Made by a program: the position numbers and the translations under genes. 25,532 nt of DNA from JAGWRA01 sp035534615 (GTDB lineage Bacteria > Acidobacteriota > Vicinamibacteria > Vicinamibacterales > CAVVIG01), in contig DATLRO010000050.1 in NCBI GenBank assembly GCA_035534615.1, positions 1 to 25,532 of the forward strand, in the 5' to 3' direction. The notes beneath the pieces are model-generated. The model did no database searches and was not told where the DNA came from. It saw nothing but the letters and a program-made list of their open reading frames with translations. Below, one piece after another: positions 18,134 to 24,373 of this stretch (the first letter of the stretch is position 1; each line of letters begins with the position of its first letter).

Positions 18134-18538
18134 TCACGCCACCTCAGCCGTATCGCGCCGCGGCGCCATCGCATCCTGGGGCTGAGCCCGGGTAGCGGCT
18201 GCCCGCGGCGATCGCCCGAGGGAACCGGCCGTGCGCTCGTCCGGATGATCGAACTGGAACGCGCCCCGATAGCGCATCGTGGAACTGGCCAGCGCACAGA
18301 CTTCCGCGCGCAGAATGCGCCCGGTGAACTCGAACCGCGTCGACGGCGTGACGACCTGGAGTTCGGCCCGCGCCCCTGGCAGCAGACGATGGGCGGATTC
18401 GAGCAGTGCACCGCCGGCGGAGATGTTGATCAGCGCCACCTCGTGTCCCGACCGGAGGCGCGCCCGCAGGCCGCCCTGCTCGCACGTGGCGTGAAACCGT
18501 GGGGCCGCACGGCGTTCGACTCGGCTGCTCTGATTCAT
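18134..18538 (-). CDS. PilZ domain protein
   Basis: 134 residues from the ATG at 18538, whose ATGA overlaps the TGA of the pseudopilin gene; GGGTGG sits a few bases upstream. A start four codons earlier (18550) is possible. PilZ domains bind cyclic di-GMP through an RxxxR near the N-terminus and a D/NxSxxG motif. Here RRAAPRF (residues 9-15) and NISAGG (about 38-43) fit both, so binding is plausible. The barrel runs to about residue 102 (FQFDHPDE), then comes a disordered Arg/Ala-rich tail. The 4-bp overlap with the pseudopilin gene implies translational coupling and a shared process, such as pilus or secretion control. No cyclase or phosphodiesterase gene is nearby. Confidence 0.85.
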   Translation of the reverse strand: MNQSSRVERRAAPRFHATCEQGGLRARLRSGHEVALINISAGGALLESAHRLLPGARAELQVVTPSTRFEFTGRILRAEVCALASSTMRYRGAFQFDHPDERTAGSLGRSPRAAATRAQPQDAMAPRRDTAEVA

Positions 18539-19125
18539 CGCGCCACCCATCGCCGTTCGCGCCAGTCGAACTCGAACACGCGGACACGGCCGGTCGCACC
18601 GAGCGTTCGCAGCGCGAACTGGCCGCGGCGGCCGGCCCGCACATACAACGTACCCGGCGTTGCCGTGCCGGTCGTGCTCATCGCCAGTATCGTGGTGCGG
18701 CCGAGGCGCACCGGGTTGCGGCTGGTGTCCGGGGTCGTTTCTCCGATGAGCGGGACGCCTTCGGCCAGGCCCAGATCCGCACCGGAGACCGCATCAGGCA
18801 GACACTCGGTCGGTTTCACCGGCAAATCCACTCCCTCGTCGATATCCCGCGTCCGGATCCCGTCCTGATTGCCGTCCAGATACGTGCTGTAGCAGTACCG
18901 GCCTTCGATCTCCTGAAACCTGAATCCCACAGACGAGGAGTGGGCGGCCGCGTAGGTGCGGCCCCACTGCAGGCGCCCGGCGAGGTAACGGGCTGCCGCG
19001 CCCGCCCGTACTTCGTCCAGCCCCACCAGCGTCTGTGGAATCGCCATCGCACTCATCATCAAGACGATGGCCGTGGCACAGAGGAGTTCGAGCAGCGAGA
19101 AGCCGGCTTCCGCGTGCGCGCTCAC
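18535..19125 (-). CDS. GspH/FimT-type pseudopilin
   Basis: 196 residues from a GTG at 19125 with GGAG seven bases upstream. A short leader ends in EAG, cut by prepilin peptidase before FSLLELLCATAIVLMMSAMAIP; the mature protein keeps the invariant Glu at position 5. Such proteins are minor subunits of type II secretion pseudopili or type IV pili. After the N-terminal helix comes a beta-rich globular domain with SVGFRFQEIEGRYCYSTY. It also has DGNQDGIRTRDIDEG at about 84-98, which resembles a DxNxDG calcium loop. The C-terminal RVRVFEFDWRERRW is basic. Prepilin peptidase, assembly ATPase and secretin genes are not in the window. It lies 112 bp after the ComEA-like gene and overlaps the PilZ gene by 4 bp. 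Confidence 0.9.
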   Translation of the reverse strand: MSAHAEAGFSLLELLCATAIVLMMSAMAIPQTLVGLDEVRAGAAARYLAGRLQWGRTYAAAHSSSVGFRFQEIEGRYCYSTYLDGNQDGIRTRDIDEGVDLPVKPTECLPDAVSGADLGLAEGVPLIGETTPDTSRNPVRLGRTTILAMSTTGTATPGTLYVRAGRRGQFALRTLGATGRVRVFEFDWRERRWVAR

Positions 19126-19237
19126 GTCGGTGCTCCGTCCTCGGCGTGTCGGACCCGATCGCGTGCAGGGCGCGCGGCGGCGCGTCTCAGACGAGGCGCA
19201 CGTCCGCGCGCCGCCGCGACCGAGGCCGGCTCGCGCG

Positions 19238-19582
19238 TTATGGCTGCTTCGTCGGCGTCGTGGCTGGACCGACCGTGATCCGATCCTTCAGCCGGAGGAA
19301 GTTCTTTTCGCCCACGCCGCGCACGTTCATGAGTTCCTCGATCTTCTTGAACCCGCCGTTCTTCTGTCGATACTCGACAATCAGCCGGGCGGTCTTCGGC
19401 CCGATGCCGGGCAGCGCATCCAGCTGCGCCACCGTGGCGGCGTTCAGGTTCAGGCGCGACGCGGCCGGCGTGACGGCGCCGGGGGCGGGCGCCTTGGCCT
19501 GCGCCGCTGCAGGAGCCGCCGCCAGTGACGCGACCAGCAGTCCGATTGCGCTGAGTGAAAGACACTGAGCCTTGAGAGTCAT
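19238..19582 (-). CDS. Exported ComEA-like helix-hairpin-helix protein
   Basis: 114 residues. The ATG at 19582 has a near-perfect GGAGGAGG four bases upstream. A signal peptide is clear: MTLKAQ, hydrophobic LSLSAIGLLVASLAAAPA, cleavage probably after AQA near residue 29. An Ala/Pro linker leads to two helix-hairpin-helix motifs at about 44-105: LNLNAATVAQLDALPGIGPKTA and LMNVRGVGEKNFLRLKDRI (the first is described by its ends LNLNAATV and PGIGPKTA). This is the DNA-binding domain of ComEA, the periplasmic receptor for incoming DNA in natural transformation; some homologues have other roles. It appears to head a same-strand run with a pseudopilin, PilZ protein and AAA+ regulator. Confidence 0.9.
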   Translation of the reverse strand: MTLKAQCLSLSAIGLLVASLAAAPAAAQAKAPAPGAVTPAASRLNLNAATVAQLDALPGIGPKTARLIVEYRQKNGGFKKIEELMNVRGVGEKNFLRLKDRITVGPATTPTKQP

Positions 19583-19875
19583 ACAGCCTCCTCCGGCCGG
19601 CGCCCGACCGGCGTCCGGCCATCGATGTCCGCAGGCCGGGGCCTGCGATGAATGGCGACGTCACAGAACAGGGAGTGCGGCCCTGGCGAGTGCAGGCACC
19701 GGCGGGTGGAGGTCGGGCATCCGCGGCGTGTGTTCACCAGGGCCGCTGAATGGCAGGGCAAGAAGGCGGCCACGGCCGCAGCGCCGGGTCCGTCGCTGAA
19801 AGTGGCTGAGCCCGTGGAGGTTGCCCGGCGTCATTCGCCGCCCGGCCTGATGAGTGCGTCTGTCGGAGGTGAAAA
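19583..19875. other. Leader region upstream of the ComEA-like gene, no convincing gene
   Basis: This 293-bp stretch holds a hairpin (GCAGGCC and GGCCTGC within 19631-19646) about 49 bases before the ComEA-like start. Only short Arg/Pro-rich frames with shadow-like composition occur. The promoter of the minus-strand cluster should lie here, but no good -35/-10 pair was found. Confidence 0.4.
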
Positions 19876-20118
19876 GTGACAACCGGCGTTGCGGCGTTCG
19901 ATACCGGCACGGCGATCACGGCCGGGAAACGCGCCTCTGCGGTTGCCGGTTGCGCAACGGGAGCTGACGATGACCGGGGCCCGGAACGAGGCGGCCGCTC
20001 GTCCGCCGCGCCGAGATCGGGCTGCCGCGCCATCCGCGGGCCGGCGCTATACTCGATCCGACGCGCCGGGCGTGCGTCCCGGGTGCGCCGGCGCCTGCCT
20101 CTTCCGCTGAGGTCATGA
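19876..20118 (+). CDS. Doubtful 80-residue leader ORF coupled to the zinc-ribbon gene
   Basis: A GTG at 19876 is preceded by an excellent GGAGGTGA (19865-19872), and the frame ends in a TGA that overlaps the ATG of the next gene as ATGA. Both are signs of translated, coupled DNA. Against it, the product (starting MTTGVAAFDTGTAITAG) turns Arg-rich in its second half, third-position GC looks lower than in neighbouring genes, and a -10-like TATACT for the next gene lies inside it. It could be a leader peptide, a decayed gene or chance. Confidence 0.25.
   Translation: MTTGVAAFDTGTAITAGKRASAVAGCATGADDDRGPERGGRSSAAPRSGCRAIRGPALYSIRRAGRASRVRRRLPLPLRS
20048..20053 (+). promoter_or_regulatory. -10-like TATACT upstream of the zinc-ribbon gene
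   Basis: TATACT matches the -10 consensus at five of six positions, 61 bases before the ATG at 20115, in a strongly GC-rich context. No recognisable -35 lies 16-18 bases upstream. Confidence 0.35.
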
Positions 20119-20657
20119 AGGTCTGCCCCTTCTGCCTGTCCGACGTGCCGATGACTGCCGCGATCTGCCCGAAATGCCGGGCGGATCTCGTGCAATACCG
20201 GCCCGGTGTCCAGATCTCGGAGCCGGCCCCGCCCGGTCGCGGCTGGCGCCTCCTGCTCGCCATCTTCGTCGGCATCTTCATCGTCGCGGCATCGATCGGC
20301 GTGTACCTTCCTCTGATGTCCGATCGTCCGGCCCCGCCGGCCTGGCGGCAGGTCGGACACGCGGGCGATGTCCGATTCCTGGTGGTGCCTCCGGCCGAAG
20401 CGGCCAGCGATGCCGTTCTCTGGCGCATCGCGGATCGGCTGCGCGGTCCGGCCGCGATGATTCACCTCATGTTCTGGACGAGCGCCGCCGGTGCGCCGAC
20501 GCGGGGGCTGCCGACTGCCGCGCAGCGGGGCCAGATGGCGGCCGAGATCATCGTGAACGTCGGGGCCGGCGTCCACGAGCTGCGCCGGGGCCCTGGCTCC
20601 CGGCCGCAGCGTATCGGGCACGAGCCGCCGGTGAGCCGGCCGCTTCCGGACCGATGA
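20115..20657 (+). CDS. Zinc-ribbon membrane protein, unknown function
   Basis: 180 residues. The N-terminus is a zinc ribbon with C4, C7, C18 and C21 (CPFC and CPKC knuckles). A Pro-rich stretch leads to one transmembrane helix at about 44-67 (LLLAIFVGIFIVAASIGVYLPL). The outer part, about 75-165, is compact: VRFLVVPPAEAASDAVLWRIADRL, IHLMFWTS, and PTAAQRGQMAAEIIVNV (each given in part). It reads like a small alpha/beta domain of a kind seen in hypothetical proteins with an N-terminal zinc ribbon; I cannot name it. GAGG lies close upstream of the ATG. It converges on the FMN reductase with 66 bp between the stops. A sensing or envelope role would be a guess. Confidence 0.8.
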   Translation: MKVCPFCLSDVPMTAAICPKCRADLVQYRPGVQISEPAPPGRGWRLLLAIFVGIFIVAASIGVYLPLMSDRPAPPAWRQVGHAGDVRFLVVPPAEAASDAVLWRIADRLRGPAAMIHLMFWTSAAGAPTRGLPTAAQRGQMAAEIIVNVGAGVHELRRGPGSRPQRIGHEPPVSRPLPDR

Positions 20658-20723
20658 CGCGTGGCGACGGCTGCGGCGGGTCGGCCGGCCGCATCAGCGC
20701 GCGCGTCCGGATGAGGGGTGTGT

Positions 20724-21293
20724 TCAGACCGGCTGGAGCCGCCGCGTCCAGGCGGCCAGCGCTTCGAGAAAGCGCTGCAGGAGCTGCCGCGTCGGCTCAT
20801 CGATCAGCCGGCCGTCGGCATCGAACCTGTCCTGGGCTTTCGCGACCAGGACTTCCGGCTTCAGCATCACCTGCGTTTCGGTGAACTGCAGCGACTGCCG
20901 GAGTGCCAGCTGCGCCCGGACGGTGCCGAACGCGCCGCCCGACGCCCCCATGATGGCGGTCGGTTTCTGCCGGAGCGCCGAGTCGGCCGGCGGGCGCGAC
21001 GCCCAGTCGATGGCGTTCTTCAGCACGCCCGGGAGACTGTAGTTGTACTCCGGCGTCGCGATGAGCAGCGCATCGGCCTGGCGGATCGCCTGCCTGAAGG
21101 CGGCGACCGGCGCCGGCACGCCGGCCGCTTCGACATCCGCGTCATAGAGCGGCAGGTTGCCGATTTCAGCGACCGTGATCGTCATGCCGTCGGGCGCCAG
21201 TTCCTGCGCCGCCCTGAGCAGCGCCCGGTTGTACGATCCCTTCCGCAGGCTTCCCGCAACGCCGACGATTCGCAGGTCGTTGTCTGGCATCAT
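20724..21293 (-). CDS. NADPH-dependent FMN reductase (chromate reductase / azoreductase-like flavodoxin fold)
   Basis: 189 residues. It has the flavin phosphate loop GSLRKGSYN at about 14-22 and the signature TPEYNYSLPGVLKNAIDWAS (residues about 79-98), plus the GASGGAFGTVRAQ segment that lines the FMN site. Family members reduce quinones, chromate, azo dyes or free flavin with NAD(P)H through bound FMN; the physiological substrate is usually quinone or oxidative-stress related. Two adjacent ATG codons (21293, 21290) can serve as start and the ribosome site is weak. It lies 101 bp after the epimerase stop on the same strand and may share its transcript, though the functions are unrelated. Confidence 0.92.
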   Translation of the reverse strand: MMPDNDLRIVGVAGSLRKGSYNRALLRAAQELAPDGMTITVAEIGNLPLYDADVEAAGVPAPVAAFRQAIRQADALLIATPEYNYSLPGVLKNAIDWASRPPADSALRQKPTAIMGASGGAFGTVRAQLALRQSLQFTETQVMLKPEVLVAKAQDRFDADGRLIDEPTRQLLQRFLEALAAWTRRLQPV

Positions 21294-21394
21294 TCAGTCC
21301 GCATGGGGCCCCACCCCCATCGTGCGCCGCCGCTCACGCTCCGGATCTCGATACGACCGGCGTTGCCGCGTTCCGTGGCGCCACGGAGCCGTGT

Positions 21395-22330
21395 TCAATG
21401 CGCGCTCTCCCGGTACCACTCGACCGTCTTCCGCAGCCCTTCCTCGAGCGACACCGTCGGCTCGTAGCCGAGCAGCGTGCGGGCGCGCGTGATGTCGGCC
21501 TGCGAGTCGCGGACGTCTCCGGCGCGCGGCTCGGCGTAGATCGGCTCGACGCGTACCCCGAGGATGTCCCGCAGCGTCCGGAACAGCGCGTTCAGCGAGA
21601 TCCGCCCCCCGGTCGCGACGTTGATGACCGTGCCGCTGGCGCCGGGCGCCCCGCACGCGCGGAGCACGCCGTCGACGACATTCGCCACGTACGTGAAATC
21701 ACGGGTCTGCTCACCGTCGCCGTAGATCGTCGGCCGGCGCCCTTCGGCCAGCGCGCTGATGAACAGGGAAATGACGCCCGAATAGGGCGACGAAGGGTCC
21801 TGGCGCGGGCCGAAGACGTTGAAGTAGCGGATCGTCACCGTCTCGAGGCCGTAGAGGCGGGTGAACATGGCGGCATACTGCTCGGCCACGAGCTTCTGCA
21901 GCGCGTAGGGCGACAGCGGCGCCGTCGGCATGTCCTCCTGCTTGGGCAGCGTGGGCGTATTGCCGTACGCCGAGGAGGAGCCGGCATAGACGAGCCGCTT
22001 CACGCCGGCGTCGCGGGCGGCCACGAGCACGTTCACCGAGGCATCGATGTTCGCCCGGTTCGACGCAATCGGATCCTGCACCGACCGGGGCACCGACGGG
22101 ATGGCCGCCTGGTGCAGGACGAAGTCGACGCCGGCGACGGCGCGCCGCGCCACCTCCACGTCGGCCAGATCGCCCTCGATGAACTCCGCGCCCGGCACGC
22201 TGTCGAGGTTGCGTCGCTTCCCGGTAATCAGACTGTCGACGACGCGGACCCGGTCGCCGCGGGCCGCGAGCGCCTCGACAAGATGGGACCCGATGAAGCC
22301 GGCGCCGCCGGTGACCAGATAGTGGGCCAT
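21395..22330 (-). CDS. NAD-dependent sugar-nucleotide 4-epimerase (GalE / WbpP-like extended SDR)
   Basis: 311 residues. The N-terminal Rossmann motif GGAGFIG is at 8-14, the catalytic Ser region SSSAYG at 118-123 and YxxxK at Y142-K146. The AAIPSVPRSVQDPIASNRAN stretch (residues 75-94) and RYFNVFGPRQDPSSPYSGV are more like WbpP/TviC UDP-N-acetylglucosamine 4-epimerases than classical GalE; the substrate could also be UDP-glucose. Its products feed cell-surface polysaccharides in the cytoplasm. No glycosyltransferase or polysaccharide cluster is nearby. The ATG of MAHYLVTGGAG is the natural start. It sits downstream of rnpB on the same strand, separated by a hairpin. Confidence 0.93.
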   Translation of the reverse strand: MAHYLVTGGAGFIGSHLVEALAARGDRVRVVDSLITGKRRNLDSVPGAEFIEGDLADVEVARRAVAGVDFVLHQAAIPSVPRSVQDPIASNRANIDASVNVLVAARDAGVKRLVYAGSSSAYGNTPTLPKQEDMPTAPLSPYALQKLVAEQYAAMFTRLYGLETVTIRYFNVFGPRQDPSSPYSGVISLFISALAEGRRPTIYGDGEQTRDFTYVANVVDGVLRACGAPGASGTVINVATGGRISLNALFRTLRDILGVRVEPIYAEPRAGDVRDSQADITRARTLLGYEPTVSLEEGLRKTVEWYRESAH

Positions 22331-22405
22331 GGTGGATTGGACGATGACTCAGCGCCGGCCGCGCAACCCGCGGCGGTGCATGGCCGGCCGGTGTGGAGCT
22401 GGAGA

Positions 22406-22429
22406 GGGTCGTGGCGGGTGTCACGACCC
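22406..22429 (-). terminator. Hairpin downstream of rnpB
   Basis: GGGTCGTG (22406-22413) and CACGACCC (22422-22429) form a perfect 8-bp stem with an 8-base loop, about 23 bases after the rnpB 3' end on the minus strand and before the epimerase start. There is no T-run behind it, only TCTCC; four Ts directly follow the rnpB P1 helix. Confidence 0.45.
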
Positions 22430-22451
22430 GACGGACGCGAACGCACGAAAA

Positions 22452-22926
22452 GCCGCAGACGAGCCGTAAGCCGAATTCTGTCCTCCGTCCGGCCATGCGG
22501 CCGGCACGGAGTGACGATCATTCCTCTAGCCCCGACATCACTGGCGGGGTCAAGCAACCTACCCGGAGGCTTCGGACGGGCCGTCCTGGTAACGCCTCCC
22601 TATTTGGTCTTGCTCCGTGCGGGGTTTAGCCTGCCATCTCCGTTACCGGAGACGCGGTGCGCTCTTACCGCACCTTTTCACCCTTACCTCTCGACTCGCC
22701 CCTGCGGGGTTCGCTCGAGGCAAGCCGTCCGGCGGGCCTGCCCTGAGCGAGCCCTTCAGGGGCGAGTCGAAGGGCGGTATATTTTCTGTGCCACTTTCCT
22801 TCAGGTTACCCTGACCGGGTATTACCCGGCGCACTGCCCTGCGGAGTTCGGACTTTCCTCTCTCCCAGCCTGCCCGGCACGGAGGCCGGCGACACGGGAC
22901 AGCGATCGTCTGGCTCGCTGCGGCCC
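22452..22926 (-). ncRNA. rnpB: RNase P RNA, bacterial type A, with expanded P12
   Basis: The catalytic RNA that removes 5' leaders from tRNA precursors. Minus-strand landmarks in order: GAGAGGAAAGTCCGAACTCC (5' side of P4), GAAAGTGGCACAGAAAA, GGTAAGGGTGAAAAGGTGCG, GGAGCAAGACCAAATAGG, CTAGAGGAATGATCG, and ACAGAATTCGGCTTACGG (3' side of P4). P1 pairs CGAGCC and GCCGCAG at the 5' end with GGCTCG and CTGCGGC at the 3' end (one bulged base), which fixes the boundaries to within a few bases. At about 475 nt it is longer than the usual 350-400. The excess is an 84-nt P12 arm (22689-22772) and a P19-type hairpin (22483-22511). The L15 motif reads GGCTAAAC where GGTAAAC is usual. The -10 box TACAAT lies at the right distance upstream. 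Confidence 0.96.
22691..22770. repeat. Long palindromic element forming the P12 arm of rnpB
   Basis: A 14-bp perfect inverted repeat (TCGACTCGCCCCTG at 22691-22704 and CAGGGGCGAGTCGA at 22757-22770) encloses a second, imperfect one (GGGTTCGCTC at 22707 and GAGCGAGCCC at 22745). The minus-strand wording, CTTCGACTCG and later GCTCGCTCAGGGCAGG, resembles dispersed REP-like palindromes seen in many GC-rich genomes (from memory). No second copy is in this window. Confidence 0.75.
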
Positions 22927-22930
22927 TTCA

Positions 22931-22936
22931 ATTGTA
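22931..22936 (-). promoter_or_regulatory. rnpB -10 box
   Basis: Minus-strand TACAAT (five of six to consensus) ends five bases before the predicted RNA 5' end at about 22926. The expected -35 position reads TCGCGG, a poor match, and lies against the stop codon of the upstream regulator gene. Confidence 0.5.
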
Positions 22937-22962
22937 CAGCAACCGGAGGTGCGCCGCGAGGG

Positions 22963-24342
22963 CTAGCCGTCGCTCTCCTGGCTGATGTTGTAGTGTTCCA
23001 GCTTCTTGTACAGGTTGCTGCGCGGCGTGCCGATGATCTCCGCGGTCCGGGAGATGTTCCAGCCGGTTTCGCGGAGCTTCTCGACCAGGAACCGGCGCTC
23101 GGCGAGCTCCTTGAACTCGCGGAGTGTCCCGGGCCGCTCCGCCTCGGCCTCGCCGTCAACCGGCGGCCGGGCGACGGCGTCGTTCCGGACGGGCTCCGGC
23201 AGGTCGCTCACGTCGATGGTGTCGCCGGGCGTCATGATGAGCAGCCGCTCCACCGTATTGCGCAGCTCACGGACGTTCCCCTTCCACCGGTACCGCTGCA
23301 GCAGCTCCATGGCCGCGGGCGAAATCCTCTTGGGCCGCACGTTGCTCTCGCGGGCGAACAGATCCATGAAGTGCCGGACGAGCAGCGGCACGTCGCCCGG
23401 GCGCTCGCGCAGGGGCGGCACGTAGATCGGAATCACGGCCAGCCGGAAGAACAGGTCCTCGCGGAACCGGTTGTTGCGGATCTCCTCTTCCAGGTCCTTG
23501 TTGGTCGCCGCGATGACCCGGACGTCCACCTTCGTCGTGCGCGACGACCCCAGCCGCTCCACTTCCCCTTCCTGCAGGACGCGCAGCACCTTGGCCTGGG
23601 TCTTCAGGCTCATGTCGCCGACCTCGTCCAGGAAGATGGTGCCGCGATCGGCCTGCTCGAACTTGCCGATCTGTTTCTCGGTGGCGCCGGTGAACGAGCC
23701 CTTCTCGTGGCCGAACAGCTCGGACTCGATCAGCTCGTCGGGGATGGCGGCGCAATTGACCTGCACGAAGCGCTCGCGGGCGCGCAGGCTGTTGCGGTGG
23801 ATCGTCCGGGCCACCAGTTCCTTGCCGACGCCGCTCTCCCCGAGCAGCAGCACGGTCGCGGCGGTCGGCGCGGCGCGGGCGACCGCTTCCATGACCTGGC
23901 GCAGCGCCGCGCTGTCGCCGATCATCTGGTGCCGGAGCTCGATCGAGCGCTTGAGGGCGCGGTTCTCGTCGCGCAGGCGGCTCTGATCGAGCGCGTTGCG
24001 GATGCCGACCAGGACGCGCTCGGTGGCCAGCGGCTTCTCGACGAAATCGAACGCCCCGAGCTTCGTGGCCTCGACGGCGGTGCTGACGGTGCCGTGGCCG
24101 GAGATGATGATGACCGGCAGCGCCTCGTCCATCGCCTTCAGCCGGCCGAGCACCTCGAGGCCGTCCATGCCCGGCATCTTGATGTCGAGGAAGACGAGAT
24201 CGGGCGACTCGCGCTCGACCAGCGCCAGGCCTTCCTGGCCGCCGGCCGCGCCGAGACACTCGTACCCTTCGTACTCCAGGATCATGCGCAGCGAATCGCG
24301 AATCGCCGCTTCGTCGTCGATGACCAGAATGCGAGGTTTCAT
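22963..24342 (-). CDS. Sigma-54-dependent response regulator (NtrC/NtrX-type)
   Basis: 459 residues. The N-terminal receiver domain has the acidic pair D9-D10, phosphoacceptor D53 (FLDIKMPGMDG), the S81 switch position and K103 in VEKPL. The AAA+ domain has Walker A GESGVGKE at 168-175, an intact sigma-54 contact loop GSFTGA at 215-220 and Walker B GTIFLDE at 234-240. A C-terminal Fis-type helix-turn-helix (NISRTAEIIGTPRSNLYKKL) binds enhancer DNA. Overall style, including RERPGDVPLLVRHFM, is close to NtrX-like regulators. Phosphorylation should trigger hexamer formation and open-complex formation by sigma-54 RNA polymerase. It follows the HtrA-type protease gene by 31 bp, so the two are probably co-transcribed. 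Its histidine kinase is not in view. Confidence 0.95.
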   Translation of the reverse strand: MKPRILVIDDEAAIRDSLRMILEYEGYECLGAAGGQEGLALVERESPDLVFLDIKMPGMDGLEVLGRLKAMDEALPVIIISGHGTVSTAVEATKLGAFDFVEKPLATERVLVGIRNALDQSRLRDENRALKRSIELRHQMIGDSAALRQVMEAVARAAPTAATVLLLGESGVGKELVARTIHRNSLRARERFVQVNCAAIPDELIESELFGHEKGSFTGATEKQIGKFEQADRGTIFLDEVGDMSLKTQAKVLRVLQEGEVERLGSSRTTKVDVRVIAATNKDLEEEIRNNRFREDLFFRLAVIPIYVPPLRERPGDVPLLVRHFMDLFARESNVRPKRISPAAMELLQRYRWKGNVRELRNTVERLLIMTPGDTIDVSDLPEPVRNDAVARPPVDGEAEAERPGTLREFKELAERRFLVEKLRETGWNISRTAEIIGTPRSNLYKKLEHYNISQESDG

Positions 24343-24373
24343 GCGGGTCGAAGGTCGGGACGCGCGGCGGTCG

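Noticed and set aside
22613..22960. Short protein-coding frames inside the rnpB locus
   Set aside because: The conserved RNase P blocks and P1 pairing explain this DNA; the frames have no ribosome sites.
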